In this document: positions 48,769 to 57,480 of the stretch, piece by piece
Layout: every line of letters begins with the position of its first letter
How positions within the stretch are numbered: position 1 is the first letter of the stretch
Notes under the pieces: model-generated
What the model saw: the letters and a program-made list of their open reading frames with translations, nothing else
Database searches by the model: none
What the model was told of the DNA's origin: nothing
Position numbers and translations under genes: made by a program
Source: JANXSF01 sp043745195
GTDB lineage: Bacteria > Acidobacteriota > Terriglobia > Bryobacterales > Bryobacteraceae
Assembly: GCA_043745195.1 (NCBI GenBank)
Contig: JAYTTF010000168.1
Span: forward strand, 1-64,000
Length of the DNA stretch: 64,000 nt
Reading direction: 5' to 3'

Positions 48769-50844
48769 ATGATGAAATGCACCATAATCTTCGGGCTGCT
48801 ATTGCAGTTCACCCTGAACGCCCAGCCAACGAATCCTTCCATTGCGGCCGTGGTTAGTGGTGCAAGCTATGCCAATGGTTCCATAGCACCTGGTGAAATT
48901 GTTACGATTTTTGGCAGCGGTATGGGTCCCGCGACCCTAGTTACTCTGGCACTTGATAACCAAGGAAAAGTTGCTAACAACTTGTCCGGCGTTCAGGTGT
49001 TGTTCGATGGAACGCCTTCGCCGCTTCTCTATGTTTCAGCCACTCAGGTTTCCACAGTTACTCCTTTTGGCCTTAGCGGCAAGGCCAGCACGCAAGTACA
49101 GGTTGTCAACAACGGGGCGAGTTCTGCTCCGTTTCAAAAATTGGTAAGTGATTCTGCTCCCGGAATTTTCAGCCTTGCTGCAACAGGTGCAGGCATTGCA
49201 GCCATGACGAATGCTGATGGCCTGCTGAATTCCAATTCCAATCCTGCGGCCCTTGGCTCGCCAGTAACCTTTTATATCACTGGCGTTGGCCGCATCAATC
49301 CCGCCGCAGTTGACGGAACGGTGGCAACTGGAATTGCCAGGAGCGTGCTGCCTGTTGCAGTGACCATCGGAGGCCGTAGTGCGCAGGTTCTATACGCCGG
49401 TGCGGCGCCCGGAATTGTAAATGGTTTCACCCAAGTTAACGTTGTGGTTCCAACTGATTTGACCACTGGCGGATTGTTACCGCTGGTCATTCGTGTGGGG
49501 GATGTTACCACGCAACAAAGCATCACAATGGCCGTCAAAGCCCCTGGTAGCAGCCCTGCTACGATTTTTCTGATACACGGCCTGGGGCAGGGGGCTTCTG
49601 GGATTCAGGCCTTTGCCGGAGGTCTTACTGCGGTGTTCGGCCCAAATAGCTCCAGCTTTCGTGTTGATGGCGGATTCGATTTCAGCGAATGTTCCGCCAA
49701 CACTTCGTGTGCCTCGAATTGCACAATCTCAAATGGCGCTGAAAAATTAGCGCAGCATATTTTACGAGTTAAACCCCCAGGCGACGTAATCTTAATCGGC
49801 TACAGCATGGGCGGGCTTTTGGCGCGGGACGTGATTGCCAACAACCGATTGGCAACTTTAAATGGAAGAGTAACCAAGCTGCTGACCCTGGGCTCGCCTA
49901 TGCTGGGCTATCCCTATTCAACGTTTGATCGGTTCCTCTACTGTTCAACTTTGATTCAACAGATGGATGGGAATTGGAGGCAGCAGCAACAATCCAATAC
50001 GCCGGTGCTATCGTCCTACTTGAGTTCAATTCAAAATCAGTGGAACATGGGATCGTTTCCAGGCAGCGGGGCCATCTGGTTTTCCGCATCGGGACGATCT
50101 TGTGCCAACCCTATCCGGGCCCTGAATTCTTCAACGGGCTGCCGGGATCGAAACCCATTTAGTGATGGCATTGTATGTGATGATAGTGCGGCTTATTTTG
50201 GACCAGTCGCAAATAGGCCCACTGAATTGTGGCAGGATCCTGGCCAAGTGTATGTGCATACCAGTAGTGCAGGTGGTGCGATTGGGGCCGGGTTAATCTT
50301 ATGTAGCAACGATGGCCGCAGCCCTTCGCTTGGTAATCCCCCTGCTTTCGGACCTCTGTTTGAGGCAATCAGGAATGTGCTTTTGGCTTCGCCGGCAAGG
50401 GAATCCACCGTCATGCCAGAAGCAATTCGAGTGTTATCGCTGCCCGAAGACAAGCAGCGGCAATTCGTTCTTTCCGCAATGGATGCAGGGTTTCCGGAAA
50501 GCTTCGCTGACGGCATGACTTTGCTATTACTCAATCGGCCTTCTTTGGTAGTGCCACTTTTGGAGACTAGGCTTATCTCAATGCTGAGTGCTGATTCCAA
50601 CGAGGAACAATGGATCAAAACCGCAACTGAGATGATCGCTTACAGCGGGAGTTCCGATGGCATGCAGGCAATTAGCAGGTTTCTAACAATGGACGAAAAT
50701 CGTTGGAGCTATCTTGTGACTCGGTTGCTGGATAATAATTTAGCCAATGGCGGAGATCCAAGTCTCCTGATAAACGATGCGGTCGCTGCTAACAACCCCA
50801 CGATGAAACACTATGTTACACAGTGGCGTGCGGCCCGAAGATGA
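48769..50844 (+). CDS. Secreted alpha/beta hydrolase (lipase-like) with an N-terminal TIGR03437-type domain
   Basis: 691 residues with a signal peptide (MMKCTIIFGLLLQFTLNAQP). Residues ~22-255 form the 'Solibacter uncharacterized' TIGR03437 domain (SIAAVVSGASYANGSIAPGE, VTIFGSGMGPATL, SAPGIFSLAATGAGIA, AAPGIVNGFTQVNVVVP), usually found at C-termini. An alpha/beta hydrolase domain then begins at TIFLIHGLGQGASGIQAF, with nucleophile GYSMGGLLARDV and LLTLGSPMLGYPYS, as in lipases. Several Cys (ECSANTSCASNC) suggest disulfides. A C-terminal HEAT-like region of ~150 residues follows. Its stop overlaps the ATP-grasp start (ATGA). Confidence 0.82.
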   Translation: MMKCTIIFGLLLQFTLNAQPTNPSIAAVVSGASYANGSIAPGEIVTIFGSGMGPATLVTLALDNQGKVANNLSGVQVLFDGTPSPLLYVSATQVSTVTPFGLSGKASTQVQVVNNGASSAPFQKLVSDSAPGIFSLAATGAGIAAMTNADGLLNSNSNPAALGSPVTFYITGVGRINPAAVDGTVATGIARSVLPVAVTIGGRSAQVLYAGAAPGIVNGFTQVNVVVPTDLTTGGLLPLVIRVGDVTTQQSITMAVKAPGSSPATIFLIHGLGQGASGIQAFAGGLTAVFGPNSSSFRVDGGFDFSECSANTSCASNCTISNGAEKLAQHILRVKPPGDVILIGYSMGGLLARDVIANNRLATLNGRVTKLLTLGSPMLGYPYSTFDRFLYCSTLIQQMDGNWRQQQQSNTPVLSSYLSSIQNQWNMGSFPGSGAIWFSASGRSCANPIRALNSSTGCRDRNPFSDGIVCDDSAAYFGPVANRPTELWQDPGQVYVHTSSAGGAIGAGLILCSNDGRSPSLGNPPAFGPLFEAIRNVLLASPARESTVMPEAIRVLSLPEDKQRQFVLSAMDAGFPESFADGMTLLLLNRPSLVVPLLETRLISMLSADSNEEQWIKTATEMIAYSGSSDGMQAISRFLTMDENRWSYLVTRLLDNNLANGGDPSLLINDAVAANNPTMKHYVTQWRAARR

Positions 50845-52052
50845 TTATCATCGTAGCGGCCAAGCTCGGCTATCAGGTGAGGATTTTTGCCGAAGCTGCG
50901 CAGCGCATGGGTCAGCAAGTTACATTGATAACTGATCGCTGTCATCAACTGGATGATCCCTGGGGGGATGAAGCGATTCCCTTGCAATTCGACAATCCTG
51001 ACTTAACCTCACTACCCTCGCTCAAGGCCGACGGGATCATTGGTGTAGGAGATCGGCCCGCCTGTATTGCCTCGCTGATTGCTGAACATTTGGGTATCCC
51101 GTTTCATCCACCTATCGCCATGGAACGTGCGAAAGACAAGTTTCTGGCCCGGAATTGCTTTGCGGACGCAGGGCTGCGAACCCCCTGGTTTCAACTTTTC
51201 AACGCAACCGAAAATGCTGCTTCGGTATCTAGCTTTGTCCCATATCCATGTGTCTTAAAACCAACTGGGCTCTCCGCAAGTCGCGGCGTGATTCGCGCAA
51301 ATGATGCGGTTGAATTTGTTGCTGCATTCATCCGGATCCGAAAGTTGCTGCGCGCACCAGAGGTTAAGGATGACCGTATACTTGTGGAATCTTTTCTTCC
51401 CGGAAAGGAGTTCGCAGTCGAAGGCGTCATGTGTAATGGCAAGTTCCAGATGCTGGCAATTTTCGACAAACCCGATCCGCTGGATGGTCCATTTTTTGAG
51501 GAGACCATTTACATTACTCCGTCAGGGGCAACCGTCGAAATTCAAGATTTAATCGAAGCCACCGTCGCCCAGGCCATCGAGGCGTTGGGGCTAACCAATG
51601 GACCAGTCCATTCCGAACTTCGAGTAAATGGCGATCAGGCTTGGATGCTGGAAGTGGCCGGCCGACCTATTGGCGGCCTTTGTGCGCAGACTTTGAAATT
51701 TGATGGAGGCATGAGTTTGGAAGAACTATTGCTTCGACAGGCTGTCCAAGAAGATGTTTCGCTTCTTAAGCGAGAGCCCCAGTCGGCAGGGGTGATGATG
51801 ATTCCAATTCCCAAAGAAGGTATTCTGGAACGCGTGGATGGTGTTGATATGGCAAAACAGATTGAAGGCGTAGAAGATGTAATCATCACCGCCAAGGAAG
51901 GTTATCGGATGATTCCGCTGCCTGAAGGTTCAAGCTACCTCGGCTTTATTTTTGCAAGAGCTGAAAACTCATACCAAGTGGAACAGATCCTCCGCTTGGC
52001 GCATTCAAAACTTTCGTTTTCCTTGCTCCCTGTTTTGCCGCTAGTGTCGTAA
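50841..52052 (+). CDS. ATP-grasp carboxylate-amine/thiol ligase-like protein
   Basis: 403 residues. Pre-ATP-grasp domain (MIIIVAAKLGYQVRIFAEAA ... ADGIIGVGDRPACIASLIAE), then the ATP-grasp core: KDKFLARNCFADAGLRTPWF, VLKPTGLSASRGVIRAN (ATP lysine and Gly-rich loop), ILVESFLPGKEFAVEGVM and HSELRVNGDQAWMLEVAGRP (Mg2+-binding Glu). It joins a carboxylate to an amine or thiol with acyl-phosphate chemistry; the product is unknown. ATG 50841 overlaps the lipase stop, so the two are co-translated. The C-terminal ~120 residues resemble the L-amino acid ligase lid. Confidence 0.83.
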   Translation: MIIIVAAKLGYQVRIFAEAAQRMGQQVTLITDRCHQLDDPWGDEAIPLQFDNPDLTSLPSLKADGIIGVGDRPACIASLIAEHLGIPFHPPIAMERAKDKFLARNCFADAGLRTPWFQLFNATENAASVSSFVPYPCVLKPTGLSASRGVIRANDAVEFVAAFIRIRKLLRAPEVKDDRILVESFLPGKEFAVEGVMCNGKFQMLAIFDKPDPLDGPFFEETIYITPSGATVEIQDLIEATVAQAIEALGLTNGPVHSELRVNGDQAWMLEVAGRPIGGLCAQTLKFDGGMSLEELLLRQAVQEDVSLLKREPQSAGVMMIPIPKEGILERVDGVDMAKQIEGVEDVIITAKEGYRMIPLPEGSSYLGFIFARAENSYQVEQILRLAHSKLSFSLLPVLPLVS

Positions 52053-52059
52053 GCTCATG

Positions 52060-52719
52060 CTAATCAACGGTAACTTTTAGATTCGCAAAATGCGCTTCCG
52101 TGCCAGGGCCGATCCACAACGCAAGTGCCCCCTTAGATTCGCCTTTCTTCAAATCATTAATGATCAAAGTCGGTTGTTCGTTACCATGAACGAATAAGGT
52201 TGCTTTGGTTCCAGCCACGACGATTTTCACTTTCGTCCATTCACCGGGAATCAAGTCGACATATGATTCGTACTTTTCCGGTTCCTCTTTCCGCAGCCGT
52301 TGCCAAGGGTAATCGGGAAAGGAAATATATTGAGCAGAATGGTTGCGGCGGACCTGATCGTCGGAGCGAGGATTGGTGGGTCGGAGATAGATGCACTCGA
52401 ACTTTTTTAGATCCGCAGCCACGCGGAACGCCACACCTACAAAGCCGCGGGCTCCTGCTATTGCATCTTTGGCCACAGCACCGGCAAGGTCCAGTTCGAT
52501 AGTTGCTTTTTCAAATTCAAGAGGCAGGATAACCATTTTGTCTTCACGGTCCGCTTTGTTGGTAGGCGGTTCCGATACTTTAAGCGCCTTCCTGCCTTTA
52601 TAAGTAGTTGGTATGGCTGTGACATTTACCAGTTGCATTCCTTTGATTGAATCCAGGGGAATCAAGTTGGTTTCCGCAAGCAGCAATCCATGGGCTAGTA
52701 ACAACAAAATTAAAGGCAT
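52060..52719 (-). CDS. Exported DUF1080/LamG-like protein
   Basis: 219 residues. MPLILLLLAHGLLLAETNLI is a signal peptide. The mature part is a jelly-roll: KMVILPLEFEKATIELDLAG, GFVGVAFRVAADLKKFECIY, WTKVKIVVAGTKATLFVHGN and GALALWIGPGTEAHFANLKV. This is the layout of concanavalin-like 3-keto-disaccharide hydrolase/LamG domains that bind or cleave saccharides. TAGGA lies upstream of ATG 52719; the frame is open to 52773 but crosses into the next gene. It faces the ATP-grasp gene, 7 bases apart. Confidence 0.7.
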   Translation of the reverse strand: MPLILLLLAHGLLLAETNLIPLDSIKGMQLVNVTAIPTTYKGRKALKVSEPPTNKADREDKMVILPLEFEKATIELDLAGAVAKDAIAGARGFVGVAFRVAADLKKFECIYLRPTNPRSDDQVRRNHSAQYISFPDYPWQRLRKEEPEKYESYVDLIPGEWTKVKIVVAGTKATLFVHGNEQPTLIINDLKKGESKGALALWIGPGTEAHFANLKVTVD

Positions 52720-52767
52720 TGATTTTCCTAAATTCGATATTATCAACTTGTCGGTTGCTTGGTGAAA

Positions 52768-53178
52768 ATGCAATTACGTATGCACTGGCTAGCATCGTTG
52801 TTCGTAATTATTGCTGCGGGGATAGCGTCCCGAACTGTTCAAACTGGTTGGATTGTGCTGGACAAATATTTTGGCGACGCGCTTTATGCCGCAATGGTGT
52901 ATGCGCTGCTTAGTTTGCAATGGCAAACCGCACCGCTACGAAAAGGAATAGCTTCCATGGTTTTTATGACCGCCCTTGAACTTTTTCAAGTAACAAGGAT
53001 TCCTGCTCACCTGCTTACCCAAGACAATTTCATTCTAAGGACAATCGCAAGGCTGCTTGGAACTGAATTCAGTTTTCTGGATCTATTTGCTTATGCCACG
53101 GGAATCGTCCTGATCGGTTTGCTTGAATTTACAACCGCAAAAAGTTGGAACAAGAGCCGACCTTCGATGCTAGAATAA
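52768..53178 (+). CDS. DUF2809 family membrane protein
   Basis: 136 residues with four transmembrane helices. Family pattern: WLASLFVIIAAGIASRTV, DKYFGDALYAAMVYALLSLQ (the GD-x-L-Y-A signature), ALELFQVTRIPAHL and RLLGTEFSFLDLFAYATGIV. Function unknown; an inner-membrane protein. The start could be ATG 52768 or 52780. It ends 9 bases before purQ and could be co-transcribed with the purine genes by read-through. Confidence 0.78.
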   Translation: MQLRMHWLASLFVIIAAGIASRTVQTGWIVLDKYFGDALYAAMVYALLSLQWQTAPLRKGIASMVFMTALELFQVTRIPAHLLTQDNFILRTIARLLGTEFSFLDLFAYATGIVLIGLLEFTTAKSWNKSRPSMLE

Positions 53179-53187
53179 AAGCCTCCC

Positions 53188-53856
53188 ATGAAATTTGGCG
53201 TAGTTGTCTTCCCTGGCAGCAATTGTGATCACGATGCCCTTTGGGCCGTATCTCAAAACCTAGGCGCGGAGGCGGAGTTTATCTGGCATGATTCTCACAA
53301 GTTGCCAGCTGTAGACGCCGTCATACTTCCGGGCGGATTTTCTTATGGCGATTACCTGCGCTGCGGTGCCATCGCAAAGTTTTCACCGGTAATGACGGCA
53401 GTGAAAAAGTTTGCCGCTGATGGTGGACTTGTTGCGGGTATCTGCAATGGATTTCAGATCCTTACTGAGAGCGGCATGCTTCCCGGAGCACTGGTGCGGA
53501 ATCAAGGATTGAAGTTTGTCTGCCGTCCAGTGGAACTGGAAATTGTTACAACCAACACTCCGTTCACCAATGCTGCGAAAAAGGGTGCCCATGTAACTTT
53601 TCCGGTGGCCCACGGCGAAGGCTGCTACATCGCCGATGAACATACGCTTGACCAGTTGGAAGCTGAGGATCGCGTGGTGTTCCGTTATATCGACAATCCC
53701 AACGGCTCCATGCGCAACATTGCCGGCATCTGCAATGCTGGCCGCAATGTGCTGGGAATGATGCCTCATCCTGAGCGAGTTACTGAGCCGCTGATGGGTT
53801 CCAGTGAAGGGCTGGTTGTATTCCGTTCTATGATTTCTGCATTCGCCGCCAAATAG
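53188..53856 (+). CDS. purQ: Phosphoribosylformylglycinamidine synthase, glutaminase subunit
   Basis: 222 residues. Class I glutamine amidotransferase supplying ammonia to PurL in the fourth step of purine synthesis. It shows VVFPGSNCDHDALWAV, LPGGFSYGDYLRCGAIAKFS, the catalytic Cys in GICNGFQILTE, and the His/Glu of the triad in MMPHPERVTEPLMG. It is followed by purL after one base. The usual third subunit PurS is not adjacent. Confidence 0.96.
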   Translation: MKFGVVVFPGSNCDHDALWAVSQNLGAEAEFIWHDSHKLPAVDAVILPGGFSYGDYLRCGAIAKFSPVMTAVKKFAADGGLVAGICNGFQILTESGMLPGALVRNQGLKFVCRPVELEIVTTNTPFTNAAKKGAHVTFPVAHGEGCYIADEHTLDQLEAEDRVVFRYIDNPNGSMRNIAGICNAGRNVLGMMPHPERVTEPLMGSSEGLVVFRSMISAFAAK

Positions 53857-53857
53857 C

Positions 53858-56053
53858 ATGACGATAACTCCAGAACTGCTCGCCACACACAAACTGAACG
53901 CCGCCGAATACGAAAAAATTGTTGCACTGCTGGGCCGTGATCCATCGATTACGGAGCTGGGAATTTTCAGCGTCATGTGGAGCGAACATTGCTCCTATAA
54001 AAGTTCGCGCGTGCATTTGAAAAAGCTGCCGACGAAGTCAAAGCATGTACTGCTTGGGCCTGGTGAGAATGCGGGCATCATAGATATTGGTGGCGGCTAT
54101 GGCGTGGCATTTAAGATTGAATCGCATAACCACCCCAGTTTCATTGAGCCGTTTCAAGGCGCAGCCACAGGCGTCGGCGGAATTTTGCGCGACATTTTTA
54201 CTATGGGTGCTCGTCCAATTGCGGTGATGGATGCCATCCGTTTCGGTCCATTGGATGACCCTGAATATGGCGAACGCAATCAACGCATTTTGAAAGGTGT
54301 GGTGAGTGGCATTGCACATTATGGCAACTGCTTTGGTGTGCCCACTGTGGGCGGTGAGTGTGTTTTCCACCCCAGTTATAATGGCAATCCGCTGGTAAAT
54401 GTGTTTGCGTTAGGCGTAATCAAGGCTGACGAAGTATTTCTGGGACGTGCCGAAGGTGTAGGGAATCCGGTTATTTACGTTGGTGCCAAAACTGGCAAAG
54501 ACGGAATTCATGGTGCCACTATGGCGTCTGACGAATTTACTGAGGAATCGAAACAGCATCGCCCCAACGTGCAGATGGGCGATCCGTTTATGGAAAAGCT
54601 GCTGCTGGAAGCTTGTCTGGAAGCAATGAAGACCGGGGCGATTGAAGGCATCCAGGACATGGGTGCTGCCGGGCTAACTTGTTCCACGTGCGAAATGGGC
54701 AGCCGCGCAGGGACGGGCATGGAAGTGGATTTGATGCACGTGCCACAGCGGGAATCGGGCATGAGTGCATATGAAATTATGCTTTCCGAATCGCAGGAAC
54801 GCATGTTGCTGGTGGCGCGCAAAGGCCGCGAGCAGGAAGTGTTCGACGTGTTTAAAAAGTGGGGACTGGACGCGGCGATTATCGGCACTGTCACCGCCGA
54901 TGGTATTCTGCGCGTGCGTCACAACGGTGTGTTGGTTGCGGAAATTCCTAATCGCGCATTGGCTGATGAAGCGCCTTTGTACAATCGGCCTTACACAAAA
55001 CCCACTCGCAATGTTCCGATGGATGGGCCAACTTTCAAGAGCTCCGATTTGGGTGCTGATCTGAAGGCCCTGCTAAGTTCCGGCGACCTCTGCAGCAAGC
55101 ATTGGATTTGGGAACAGTACGATTTCATGGTGCGCACCAATACCATCGCCGGTCCTGGTTACGATGCCGCAATTGTACGAGTGAAAGAGACCGGATCGTC
55201 AGTAGCAATTTCGCTGGATGGCAATGGCCGGTACTGTTATTTGTCTCCACGCGAAGGAGCGAAGTTACTGGTGGCTGAAGCGTGCCGCAACGTTTCGACG
55301 GTTGGAGCGTTGCCTTTAGCGGCTACGAATAATTTGAACTTCGGCAATCCGGAAAAGCCGGAGATTATGGCTCAATTGGTGGAAGCCATCGAAGGCATGT
55401 CAGAGGCCTGCGAGTTCTTTGAAACTCCCATTACTGGCGGCAATGTGAGCCTTTATAACGAGACGTTGGGTGAAGGAATTTTGCCTTCCCCCGTGTTGGG
55501 TATAGTTGGATTGATGAAGACCGAAGCGCCTGTGAAGAACGTATTTCCTCGGGCCGGATTGGAAGTACTTCTAATCGGAAGTATGGGCGATTGCGACCTT
55601 ACTCATTTTGGCGGAACACAGTATGCCAATACCATATTGAAGACTATGTGGGGTATGCCGCCCAAACTGGATATGGCTGAAGAAAAGCGAGTTCACGCAG
55701 CTATTCGCAAGCTGGTGGGTGAGGGGCTGGTGGAATCATCACACGACGTTGGTGAAGGCGGGATTGCTGTGGCGTTGGCAGAATGTTCCTTTGGTGGAGT
55801 GGGTTGCCAGGTGAGATTGCGTAGTAATTTGCGTCCTGAGTTTACGTTGTTTCATGAGGGGCCATCCCGTATTTTGGTGAGCACCTCTCAGGTAGAAAAA
55901 GTGTTGGCTCTCAGTAAAGAATTGGGGGTTGAAGTGGTGCGGTTAGGCAGTACAATTGTGGATAGATTTGTTGTGGATGGTTTGCTCGACCTACCGTTGG
56001 GTGAACTCCGGATTACTTGGGAAACAGCTCTCGAAAACAAACTACATGCCTAA
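53858..56053 (+). CDS. purL: Phosphoribosylformylglycinamidine synthase, small-type PurL
   Basis: 731 residues, the short PurL found with separate PurQ and PurS. It converts FGAR to FGAM using ATP. Family segments are FSVMWSEHCSYKSSRVHLKK, VVFKIESHNHPS-type AFKIESHNHPSFIEPFQGAA, GVGGILRDIFTMGARPIAVM, GIQDMGAAGLTCSTCEMGSR and HDVGEGGIAVALAECSFGG. Its last 8 bases overlap purF, and it follows purQ by one base, so all three are translationally linked. Confidence 0.97.
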   Translation: MTITPELLATHKLNAAEYEKIVALLGRDPSITELGIFSVMWSEHCSYKSSRVHLKKLPTKSKHVLLGPGENAGIIDIGGGYGVAFKIESHNHPSFIEPFQGAATGVGGILRDIFTMGARPIAVMDAIRFGPLDDPEYGERNQRILKGVVSGIAHYGNCFGVPTVGGECVFHPSYNGNPLVNVFALGVIKADEVFLGRAEGVGNPVIYVGAKTGKDGIHGATMASDEFTEESKQHRPNVQMGDPFMEKLLLEACLEAMKTGAIEGIQDMGAAGLTCSTCEMGSRAGTGMEVDLMHVPQRESGMSAYEIMLSESQERMLLVARKGREQEVFDVFKKWGLDAAIIGTVTADGILRVRHNGVLVAEIPNRALADEAPLYNRPYTKPTRNVPMDGPTFKSSDLGADLKALLSSGDLCSKHWIWEQYDFMVRTNTIAGPGYDAAIVRVKETGSSVAISLDGNGRYCYLSPREGAKLLVAEACRNVSTVGALPLAATNNLNFGNPEKPEIMAQLVEAIEGMSEACEFFETPITGGNVSLYNETLGEGILPSPVLGIVGLMKTEAPVKNVFPRAGLEVLLIGSMGDCDLTHFGGTQYANTILKTMWGMPPKLDMAEEKRVHAAIRKLVGEGLVESSHDVGEGGIAVALAECSFGGVGCQVRLRSNLRPEFTLFHEGPSRILVSTSQVEKVLALSKELGVEVVRLGSTIVDRFVVDGLLDLPLGELRITWETALENKLHA

Positions 56054-57473
56054 CATACCCTGGGACAAACTGAAAGAGGAATGCGGAGTGATGGCGGTCT
56101 ACGGCCATCCTGAATCAGCAAACTTAGCCTACTTAGGCTTGTATGCGCAGCAACATCGCGGCCAGGAAAGCGCTGGGATTTCTGTGTCCAATGGTCGAGA
56201 AATTTATACCCACAAGGCCATGGGTTTGGTGTCGGACATTTTCACGCCTGAGGTTCTGGGAAGCCTGCCAGGGAACATGGCTATCGGGCATACGCGCTAT
56301 TCCACTTCGGGTGATACGGCACTGAAGAATGCTCAGCCTTTCTCGGTGGCTTGTAACAAAGGTCAAATCGCTGTCGCGCATAACGGTAACATTACCAACG
56401 CGAAAGAACTGCGCGACGAACTGGAATCGGATGGGTCAATTTTTCAAGCATCCAGTGATACAGAAGTAATTCTACATTTGGTTGCCCGGTCACGCGAGCG
56501 TACGCTTGCCGGAGCGCTCCGCGAAGCCCTATTGCAGTTAGAAGGCGCATTTTCATTGGTGTTTTTAGCGAACGACCGCTTGATTGTGGCGCGTGACCGG
56601 CATGGCTTTCGTCCATTGGCCATGGGGCAGATGGAGCTTTCCGGTAACAAGATCGCTTATCTGTTCGCATCGGAAACCTGCGCGTTTGACTTAGTAAATG
56701 CCACTTACATGAACGATGTGGCTCCCGGTGAAATGGTGATTGTTGGGCCTGAGGGCATGACCCGGGAACGGTATGCCCCGGTTCGGGAACTGGCGCATTG
56801 TGTTTTTGAACACGTCTATTTTTCAAGGCCCGACTCCATGGTATTCGGCCGGCCGGTGATGACCTCGCGGGAGCGTATGGGTTGCCGCTTGGCTCAAGAA
56901 CACGCCGTGGATGCTGACGTTGTTGTGCCAGTTCCCGATTCAGGCGTGGCTGCTGCTGTGGGCTACTCCACGGAAAGTGGAATTCCATTCCGCCAGGCGC
57001 TGATCCGCAATCATTATGTGGGCCGCACATTCATTGAACCATCGCAGGCCATTCGCGATTTCGGTGTGAAGCTAAAGCTAAATCCAGTGCGCAGTTTGCT
57101 GGAAGGCAAGCGCGTAATTCTGGTGGATGATTCGCTGGTGCGCGGGACAACGTCACGGAAAATTGTTCGCATGGTGCGCCAAGCCGGAGCGCGCGAAGTG
57201 CATCTGCGCATTTCCTGCCCCCCGACGAAATCACCTTGCTTTTATGGTGTAGATACTCCGACAAAGCGGGAACTGATCGCCGCCAACAACACTGTGGAGG
57301 AGATCCGCAAATTCGTCGAAGCCGATTCATTGGGATACCTTTCGCTTTCCGGTTTGGCAGAAGCAGTGCGTGACGATAATCGCGATTTCTGTTATGCATG
57401 CTACACGGGCGACTATCCTACGCACTTGGTAAACATCGAAGAATTGATGCGCGAGAAGGATCATAGAGGCTAA
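56046..57473 (+). CDS. purF: Amidophosphoribosyltransferase
   Basis: 475 residues. First committed step of purine synthesis (PRPP plus glutamine to phosphoribosylamine). A 12-residue propeptide (MPNIPWDKLKEE) precedes the catalytic N-terminal nucleophile Cys13 (CGVMAVYGHPESANL). The PRPP loop is VILVDDSLVRGTTSRKIV. Cysteines in ELAHCVFEHVYF, CPPTKSPCFYG and DFCYACYTGDYP are those that bind the 4Fe-4S cluster in Bacillus-type enzymes, so this is the iron-sulfur form with a processed N-terminus. ATG 56046 overlaps the purL stop; the open frame extends upstream within purL. Confidence 0.97.
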   Translation: MPNIPWDKLKEECGVMAVYGHPESANLAYLGLYAQQHRGQESAGISVSNGREIYTHKAMGLVSDIFTPEVLGSLPGNMAIGHTRYSTSGDTALKNAQPFSVACNKGQIAVAHNGNITNAKELRDELESDGSIFQASSDTEVILHLVARSRERTLAGALREALLQLEGAFSLVFLANDRLIVARDRHGFRPLAMGQMELSGNKIAYLFASETCAFDLVNATYMNDVAPGEMVIVGPEGMTRERYAPVRELAHCVFEHVYFSRPDSMVFGRPVMTSRERMGCRLAQEHAVDADVVVPVPDSGVAAAVGYSTESGIPFRQALIRNHYVGRTFIEPSQAIRDFGVKLKLNPVRSLLEGKRVILVDDSLVRGTTSRKIVRMVRQAGAREVHLRISCPPTKSPCFYGVDTPTKRELIAANNTVEEIRKFVEADSLGYLSLSGLAEAVRDDNRDFCYACYTGDYPTHLVNIEELMREKDHRG

Positions 57474-57480
57474 TCGAAAA

